Shown here: positions 57,499-64,000 of the stretch, in pieces
Layout of the letters: every line of letters starts with the position of its first letter
Position numbering within the stretch: the stretch's first letter is position 1
Assembly: GCA_021234155.1 (NCBI GenBank)
Contig: JAJEKV010000028.1
Coordinates: forward strand, 16,310,469-16,374,468
Direction of reading: 5' to 3'
DNA length: 64,000 nucleotides
Origin: Isoetes taiwanensis
Taxonomy: Eukaryota > Streptophyta > Lycopodiopsida > Isoetales > Isoetaceae
Made by a program: the position numbers and the translations under genes
Notes under the pieces: generated by a model
What the model saw: only the letters and a program-made list of their open reading frames with translations
Told to the model about the DNA's origin: nothing
The model's database searches: none

Positions 57499-58484
57499 CC
57501 ATCCCCCTCCTACGACGACGACGAGTCCTTGGGGCTGGGACCAGAGTACTCAAACTTGGCTTATCTAGGTAACGTTGGTGAGACTCCACAATTTTATCAG
57601 GGGCAATAGTCAGATTCTCAGCAGCTCCCAAGCAATGTTGTATTAATACCTGTATCTATCTATATCTAATACTAAAGGAGTTTTAGGATAGTTTGGAGTG
57701 TTGATTTAGCAGTTTGTTTCGAGCTATTTGTTTTGGTTGCTAATAGGATGCCATTGTCGATAATTAGAGCTGATCGTGCCACTGGGAAAACTCGAATGCG
57801 GGGAGCAGCCTAATCCAAGACCTTCTTCTTTTGTAAATTTTTCGTCCTCTTGCCTTTTATGGTCAAGGTTATTTTTCGGTGGGACTTCTTATAAAACAGA
57901 AGCAATCAGTTCGAATTATGCACAATTAGATTTTTCTAGAGTTAGTCCACGATCCCAATATGGAAAGCATTTGAGAAGACATCAATTTTTCTTAAATTAT
58001 TTTAGTGCGTTGATTTGTTTGGCATTGTTTGTTTTGGTTGCTAATAGGAATGACATCACCAGACTTTCATGCCAAATTTGTTTAAGGGCAGGGATGTTGT
58101 TGGTTCAATTCAAATGAGATGGGTTGCCAAAGATTTGCCCATAGAATTTTGTGAAGCTCATTGGTGAGTAGTATGTCTTTCGGAATGCCCATAGTTGTCA
58201 CCTCTAAATGAATGTCTGAGATTAGCTTTTGAAAGGGCGCAAATTTTGGTCGTTCATTTTCTTAGTTTAACGCATTGGATTTCCAGTTTTGCTTGATGCA
58301 GAATGGAATGCAAAGCATTTTACCTGGAGTTTCTTCCTAATTGATTTTCTTCCATTAAGCAGCAGTCTCGCTACTATTCCTAATGCTTTGGCAAGTTTTT
58401 CTGCTCCAAGCTTCAGGTATGGCATCAATGGTTGCATTGTTGTTTTGTTCAGGGCAGTTGCACCATTTCTTGCAAAGCGTTTCC
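57499..58484. other. Internal LTR-element remnant and AT-rich DNA
   Basis: Bases just above 57498 end in the polypurine tract and should be the 3' internal end of an LTR element (minus). No pol sequence was recognised farther up. Two GTTTTGGTTGCTAATAGGA copies at 57730 and 58030 show a diverged duplication of about 300 bp, each preceded by TAGTTTGGAGTG/TTTAGTGCGTTG-like DNA. Confidence 0.35.
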
Positions 58485-60373
58485 TTTCCATCGATTTAGA
58501 TAAAGCTTCTTTCAACATATGGCCGTTGCTCCGGCAATTCATTTAATATGCCACGATTTCTCTTCAATACCTCATTGCTTTGTCATGTCTGGCGGTAGAT
58601 CTAAGGCCAAGAAAAAGATGTGTTCAAGGCTACCAGAAGCAAGCTTCAGTTCCCTATGGGTTGATTGGCAATGTAATTAAAGCAAGACAAATATGTCAAA
58701 CGCGTTGGCTCTTGTGCCATTATATTGGGTAAATGAGGTTAGAATTCTTTTCAGTTTGTTTCTTGATCTTTGAATTCTTTTCAATTTGTTTCTTGATCTT
58801 TGTTTTTAGAAACCTTTTAGATTTAGAATCATTTGTCTTCATAGTGACATGTGTTCATAGGTATGCAAAGGCCTGCTGTATAGATCAATTAGAGATCGTA
58901 GTAATTGGTGTCGCCTAATTTTCCATTCACTCTCCATATATATAGTGCTTCAATGTATGGTTCTGCCTGAGTTCCAAACGTTTTCTTTTTCATATTCCAC
59001 TCAAATTTATCTAGCTTTTCATGTGGCATTTGTGAGGGGAAATGTAAAGTTGCTCCTGTTGCAGAGATCCAGCACATGCGTTAAAGATCTTCAACCTTCA
59101 AAGGATGGAGGGAATTACAAATTTTCAACTAAAATACCAATGGAAAGGGATCAAACATGATATGTGGCATGAGATCCACTGGCTTCCATGGAAGACCTCA
59201 ACCCTTATTAGCAGTTTGTTTCTGTCAGCAAACATTTTATTGCTTTATTTTTCGAAATTGGAATCACATCAAAAGTCACACTTGCAAGCAACTTAGATTC
59301 AAGAAATATGAATTCTGGGCGGAATAATACTATTGCTTTTACAGATGTCATGGGCGCATTCAATAGATAGGATGATGTTCTGAGTTGCAAGGAATTCTAG
59401 CAAAAACATGCAACCTTGTTAAAAGATGTTTCAAGATCTCCCAACTTGCAGGATCCTGATCTGCTCTCTTGCGATAAACTGAAGCTAAAGCATGTCTCAA
59501 TTTCGGTGAAGTCATGGACATTCATGTCGTTGTGGACTGACTTGCATGTGGACAAAATCAACTATGCTTGCAGATAACCCTGAGGCTCTTCTTTACAAAT
59601 TGCACAACCCTCCATTTCTTTTATTTTATTATGTGCTTTCATCGATTTGGATGAATCTTTTTTTCATCACAAAGCCATTGCTCTGGCAGTTCGTTTAACG
59701 TGCCAAAGTTTCCCTTCAATATCTCAATTCTTCGTCATGTCTGACAGGAAATTTAAGGCCAAGAAAAAGATGTGTTCAAGACTACCAGAAACAGGCTTCA
59801 GTTCCCTGTGGGTTGATTGGAAAGGTACTTCAAGCATGGCAAATATGTCAAACGCGTTGGCTTTTGTGACAATATATTTGGCAAATGAGGTTCGAATTCT
59901 TTTCAATTTGTTTCTTGACCTTTATTTTTGGGAACCTTTTAGATTCAAGATGTAGAAAGAATGGGTTTTCATAGTGACGTGATGTATTCATAGGCATGCA
60001 AGGTCCTGCTGTATAGATCAATTACAGATCGTAATAATTGGTGCCACCTAATTTGCCATTCATTGTTTATATATACAGTGCTTCAATGTATGGTCTTGCG
60101 TGAGCTCAGACTGCTTTTTTGCCATATGCCACTCAAATTTATCTAGCTTTTCATGTGGTATGTGTGAGGGGAAATGTAAAGTTGTTCCTACTGTTTGCGG
60201 AGATCCAGCACATGCTTTAAAGATCTTCAACCTTCAAAGGATGGAGGGAATTACAAATATTCGACAAAAATACCAATGGTAAAGAATCAAGCATGATACG
60301 TGGCATGAGATTTACTGGCTTCCACGGAAGACCTCAACCCATATTTGCAATTCAATAGATAGGATGGTGTTCT
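58485..60373. repeat. Diverged tandem duplication (58485-59378 and 59630-60373)
   Basis: Two plus-oriented copies about 1.15 kb apart share several blocks: CATCGATTTAGATAAAGCTT / CATCGATTTGGATGAATCTT, GGCCAAGAAAAAGATGTGTT, CAAACGCGTTGGCT and ATAGATAGGATG(A/G)TGTTCT. The second copy lacks about 110 bp present in the first near 59215-59345. A short frame is kept in copy 2 (59647-59955, ...KFKAKKKMCSRLPETGFSSL) but broken in copy 1, so an old coding origin is possible. Confidence 0.75.
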
Positions 60374-60760
60374 ATTAACATGGCGCTGACTTTTATTTTG
60401 AAAATTTGACTCAGTTTTGACAAAAAGAAAAAGGAAAAAGTACTAAGTTCTGAACTACCTAGTATGGGTACTTTGGCAAGTTTCATAAGTGGTACACCCT
60501 AACATAATACAAGAAAAGAATCACAACCAATGCTTACCCCTATAACACCTCTTCAAAACCAAATGGAGTCAAATGCTTACTAAAGAGAAGTAGAAGAATA
60601 AAAGACAAAGACTTCATTAACTTGAGCAAAATTAACTCTGAGCAAAACTTTTAAATTGGGCCATGCGAGAAGTCCACATTAAACTACAAAAATTGCCATA
60701 TGAAGCCAATGATACATAACACATGCAAATAAGGAAAAGAATTGAACGAATTGAATTGGT
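60374..60760. other. AT-rich intergenic DNA
   Basis: No gene was recognised. Confidence 0.4.
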
Positions 60761-60812
60761 TTTTAATGTCCTTGGAGACCAATTTGTCTATGGGACACAA
60801 TACAATGTGTAG
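60761..60812 (-). mobile_element. LINE-A-like 3' end fragment
   Basis: The minus strand reads GTGTCCCATAGACAAATTGG then TCTCCAAGGACATTAAAAA, a mutated form of the LINE-A 3' signature. It is the most diverged copy. Confidence 0.55.
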
Positions 60813-60931
60813 CAATAAATGCCAAATAGTAAGAGGCTTCTAGAGATCGTTAACCTTTGGGTTAAATTGGATGTCAACCTGTGGAGGCATCATATGTAAC
60901 TATTGGATAAATAGCTTTGAGGGTTTAGGTC

Positions 60932-61053
60932 TAATTCGATGCAACACGAAGAACCTTACCAGGGCTTGACATGCCTTCCCTTGAGAGAGAGGAGTGCCTT
61001 CGGGAACGCGGACACAGGTGGTGCATGGCTGTCGTCAACTCGTGTCGTAAGGT

Positions 61054-61085
<32 letters not shown>

Positions 61086-61091
61086 GTGCTT
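60932..61091 (+). pseudogene. Plastid-type 16S rRNA fragment (nuclear insertion)
   Basis: About 160 bp match bacterial/plastid small-subunit rRNA around the helix 34-37 region: TAATTCGATGCAACACGAAG, AACCTTACCAGGGCTTGACA, GGTGCATGGCTGTCGTCAAC, AAGTCCCGCAACGAGCGCAA. Differences at normally invariant positions (e.g. GTCAACTCGTGTCG for GTCAGCTCGTGCCG, and a lost T in GGTTTGGGTTAAG) show it is not a working gene. The flanks are unrelated, so this is a small fragment of organelle DNA in the nucleus. Confidence 0.85.
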
Positions 61092-61174
61092 AAGCTGAGA
61101 CCGTACCGATTCGTATAGAACCAGCACAACCTGGCCATCAGATGCCTAGTCAAAATCACTAACTTCATAATGTT

Positions 61175-61690
61175 CCAGTAATAGCTCACGCTTTTTCAAT
61201 GATCCCCTTTATGGTTATGCTGTGCGGGGCTCAGCCCCACTGTCCAATGGGACGTGCCCGAGTAGGAGCGCTCCAAATCCAGTACCACTATGTATGGTTG
61301 ATGGATGACCAAGAGGTGATGACAGGTGTCAGGACAGGAAGAACGGGGTTAGCTAAAGGAAGAACGTTGTAGGCACCACCACTGGCTGCGCTGGGAAGGT
61401 GGAATAGGACAAGGCTCTCTCTTCCGGTTCGGGGCTAATAACGTTCTTAGTTTGGACAATGGGGGATGGCCAGAACAATACAGGCAGAGCAACCTTCATA
61501 TTCATTGGAGCCAGAGGCGCTAAATTTGGTATGGTAAGCCTGAGAAGACAGACCTTGAGGCAGAGAGGCGCATGACGAAAATCTGCCATGCACGGTTCGG
61601 AGGGGGGATCTCTTGACCCCTACGGCGATGATAGGTGGATTTGGTAATCAGTCCGTCTCGATGTGCGAGGTGCGATCCATCCCCACATTC
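61175..61690 (+). pseudogene. Group II intron-like organellar fragment
   Basis: Near 61560-61615 the stem-loop GGCGCATGACGAAAATCTGCC followed by ATGCACGGTTCGGAGGGGGG resembles the domain I/II junction typical of organellar and bacterial group II introns (GAAA loop, then A(C)GGTTC). It lies 3' of the 16S piece, but the two are not neighbours in any plastid rRNA operon I know, so this may be mitochondrial or rearranged. The boundaries are approximate. Confidence 0.45.
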
Positions 61691-61764
61691 TGCTGGTGCT
61701 AGAAAGCATTGTGTCGATGACACTGATTCCAATATGGCTCTAATATTCAATTTTAAGTCTTAAT

Positions 61765-63756
61765 GTGAAACAACCTCTGCTAATCTTGTTGTGTTTATGT
61801 TATGCTGATAATGCACCAGCCTATCGACTATTTGATTTCATTTCTCAGAATGTTGTGTTATGCCGCTATAGAGATACTGTTGTTAATGAAAATGTTATGA
61901 TCCAATCTCCGTCACAATCTAATAATCATGACGTTCTATTAAGCTTCCATAAGTATAGTGATGCAGATATTTTTAGTGATAGTGATGTTGAGAAAGTACC
62001 CTCAGATCCATCTTCACATCCTATTATTTTGATTTTATCTGATATTTCGAATTTGCCTGAGTGTTGGAGGAGAATATGTGGATTTATCTGATCAATTACA
62101 TGAGAATATTATTGCCCTAGATGATCATGACACTATATCACATGAACCGTACAAACCGCTGGAGTTATATCTTAGCAAGAGTTTCATGATACATGTATTA
62201 CTAGACGGCGTCCCCCAGTTACTTTGCATGACTATTATACTTTTGTGCATGTTACTGAGCCTGTTACTATTCATGATGCTCTAAGTTCTGATTAACGTGA
62301 ACATTGGCAACAAGCTATGGATGATGAATATCATTCTTTAATAAGCAAATGCACATAGGATTTAGTATCTCTTCCTTCTAGTCGCAAAGCTATAAAAAGT
62401 AAGTGGGTTTTTTGAGTTAAAACTAAAGCAGATGGTACTTTTGACAGATTCAAAGCAAGGTTGGTTGCGAAAGGTTTTTCCCAAATAGTTGGAGTTGATT
62501 ATCATGAAACATAGTGCGTCCTGCAATTGTGCGTGCTTTGTTAGTATTTGCAATCACTCATAATCTACATATTCATCAATTGGATGTTAAAATGACATTT
62601 CTAAATGGAGATCTCACAGAAGACATTTATATGGCACAACCTGATTGTTATAAGGTTACAGTTTAAGCGAATTTGGTTTGCAAATTAAAAAAGGTTTATA
62701 CGGTTTAAAACAAGCATCATGTGCTTGGCGTAAGAAGTCGCATGCATTTCTTATTTCTGATGGTTACTTATTGCCGATTCAAATCTTTATTATAATATGA
62801 TGCCTTCACTTTTATTGCACTTTATGTTGATGACACTATTTTAGTCTCGAACAATCTTCCTTATCTCAATAAATGTAGGGCCAATCTTGGAGCTACATTT
62901 GACATGGTTGATGTTGGCTCTATCAAATCTTGTCTTGGACTTCAAATAGAGCATCAAGAAGGTTGCATAAAATTGAGTCAACCAAAATACATTTTTAAGT
63001 TACTTGATAAATATGACATGACTAATGCTAAACCACAGGTTGCATAAAATTGAGTCAACCAAAATACATTTTTAAGTTACTCAATAAATATGACATGACT
63101 AATGCTAAACCACAGTTAACACCTTTGGGACTTAATGTCGAGTTGACTAAGAAAATGTGTCCTCAAACAGAAGCTGAGCGTCTTGATATGGCAAACTCAT
63201 ATGCAAGTCTTACTAGTGCTCTACTGTATTTAGCACATGCTACAAGACCGGATATCAGTTATGTTGTTAACACATTGGGACAATTTATGTCTAATCCAGG
63301 GGGTTAGCATTGGAATGCAGCTAAACGAGTTCTTCGCTATCTTAAAGGCACTATAAATTATGCTTTGATATATGCTCGTCAAGATATTGGTTCTAATATT
63401 TCTGGTTATACTGATGCTGATTGGCGAGCTTGTTTCAACACTTTTCGTTCTACAAGTGGTGCATGTTTCTTTGATATCTTGGTCTGGTAAGGAATAACAT
63501 TGTGTTATTGATTCTAGTATTGAGAATATGTTGCAGCTAGTATGGCAAGCAGAGAGTTGATATGGTTACGACATCTACTTCAATCCTTTCAGCAAATTCT
63601 TATCGGCCCAGCCATTTTATATTGCGATAATCAAAGTGCCATTTCTTTAACTAAGGATGAGGTTTTCCATTATAATTCTAAGCATATTGAAATTCATTAT
63701 CACTACATCAAATTAGAAGTCAAGAAGAAGACAGTTTTGTTACAGTATTGTCCTAC
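61765..63756 (+). pseudogene. Ty1/Copia pol relic (integrase end, RT, RNase H)
   Basis: Broken frames in Copia order: a pre-RT linker (61765-62284, QNVVLCRYRDTVVNENVM), RT start near 62395-62510 (SKWVF, VKTKADGTFDRFKARLVAKG, FSQ, GVDYHET), ALYVDDTILVSNNLPYLNK (catalytic YVDD) near 62818, the post-RT block (LSQPKYIFKLL, LLYLAHATRPDISYVVNTLG), RNase H (YTDADWRACF, SRELIWLRHLLQSF, ILYCDNQSAISL, KHIEIHYHYI). Stops are frequent. A 77-bp tandem duplication lies at 62961-63114. The relic ends where LINE-A copy 4 begins. Confidence 0.88.
62961..63114. repeat. 77-bp tandem duplication in the Copia relic
   Basis: GGTTGCATAAAATTGAGTCA and the following 57 bases occur at 62961-63037 and again at 63038-63114 with one or two differences (CTTGAT / CTCAAT). 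A duplication of 77 shifts the reading frame. Confidence 0.92.
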
Positions 63757-64000
63757 CCGGAGGTGGACAGGATGGACCCATATGTCAATCTATATGATGA
63801 CATACAGCAGCACAAGCGGATGGGCAGAGTCATGCTACTTGGAGACTTCAATGCGGGGACAGGGGTGGAACAGGCCATGCGGCTGGATCCCCTCGCGGAT
63901 GACGTGCTGCAGTTGCGTCCCGCTGAGGCAGCTTACACACGACACTCAGATGACAGTCAGATCACCCACTTCGACAGACAATTGCTCCTGATGTGCGGTA
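63757..64000 (+). mobile_element. LINE-A copy 4 (5'-truncated, continues past the window)
   Basis: From about 63757 the reading changes from Copia RNase H to the LINE-A endonuclease: MDPYVNLYDDIQQHKRMGRV, MLLGDFNAGTG (catalytic GDFN), then HSDDSQITHFDRQLLLMCG, open to the last base. It matches the segments at 15850 and 20900 but without their stops, so it is the best preserved copy of this region. Confidence 0.85.

Noticed and set aside
1-64000. tRNA genes and snRNA genes
   Set aside because: No segment with paired A/B boxes and a plausible cloverleaf was found; only the weak SINE-like boxes at 57335 were noted.

Overview
This is a 64 kb window of a plant nuclear genome. It is AT-rich and gene-poor, and transposable elements and their remains fill most of it. 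Two genes mark it as land plant: an intact gene for the chloroplast ATP synthase gamma subunit with the redox CDINGNC loop, and a five-exon HSA32-type (phosphosulfolactate synthase-like) gene. A seed-free plant such as a homosporous fern seems plausible from the mix of LINE, Helitron, Gypsy and Copia remains, but the sequence alone does not settle that.

Layout. 0-5.4 kb: a Ty3/Gypsy chromovirus with one frameshift and three in-frame TAG codons. 5.7-8.3 kb: a Helitron 3' terminus, small duplications and a possible short spliced gene on the minus strand. 9.1-10.75 kb: a polypurine tract and one long LTR. 12.3-13.4 kb: AtpC (minus). 14-17.8 kb and 20.6-23.4 kb: two decayed copies of one LINE family (LINE-A), separated by a second Helitron terminus and a Mutator-type element. 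23.7-36.9 kb: low-complexity DNA, gene relics (F-box/kelch, PPR), three GC-hairpin Helitron-like ends and another Mutator-type element. 37.1-39.1 kb: HSA32 (minus), with a palindromic repeat cluster upstream. 40.1-40.7 kb: a Mutator-type element carrying a piece of an LRR receptor kinase. 42-45.8 kb: a second LINE family (LINE-B) and a Helitron Rep-helicase relic, both minus. 46.7-47.6 kb: an intact 305-codon gene of unknown function. 48.9-50.7 kb: a third LINE-A copy (minus). 51.7-57.5 kb: LTR-retrotransposon parts with a primer-binding site, followed in gag position by a broken reading frame that runs in frame into a complete histone H3 fold. 58.5-60.4 kb: a diverged tandem duplication. 60.9-61.7 kb: a plastid-type 16S rRNA fragment and a group II intron-like piece. 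61.8-64 kb: a Copia relic interrupted by a fourth LINE-A copy that runs off the window.

Only three genes look functional: AtpC, HSA32 and the unknown gene at 46.7 kb. They are far apart and have no evident shared role. The most unusual object is the retroelement-histone H3 chimera at 51.7-53.0 kb. Next are the gene-capturing Mutator-type element at 40 kb and the LINE-A 3' ends, which carry different microsatellite tails at different sites.
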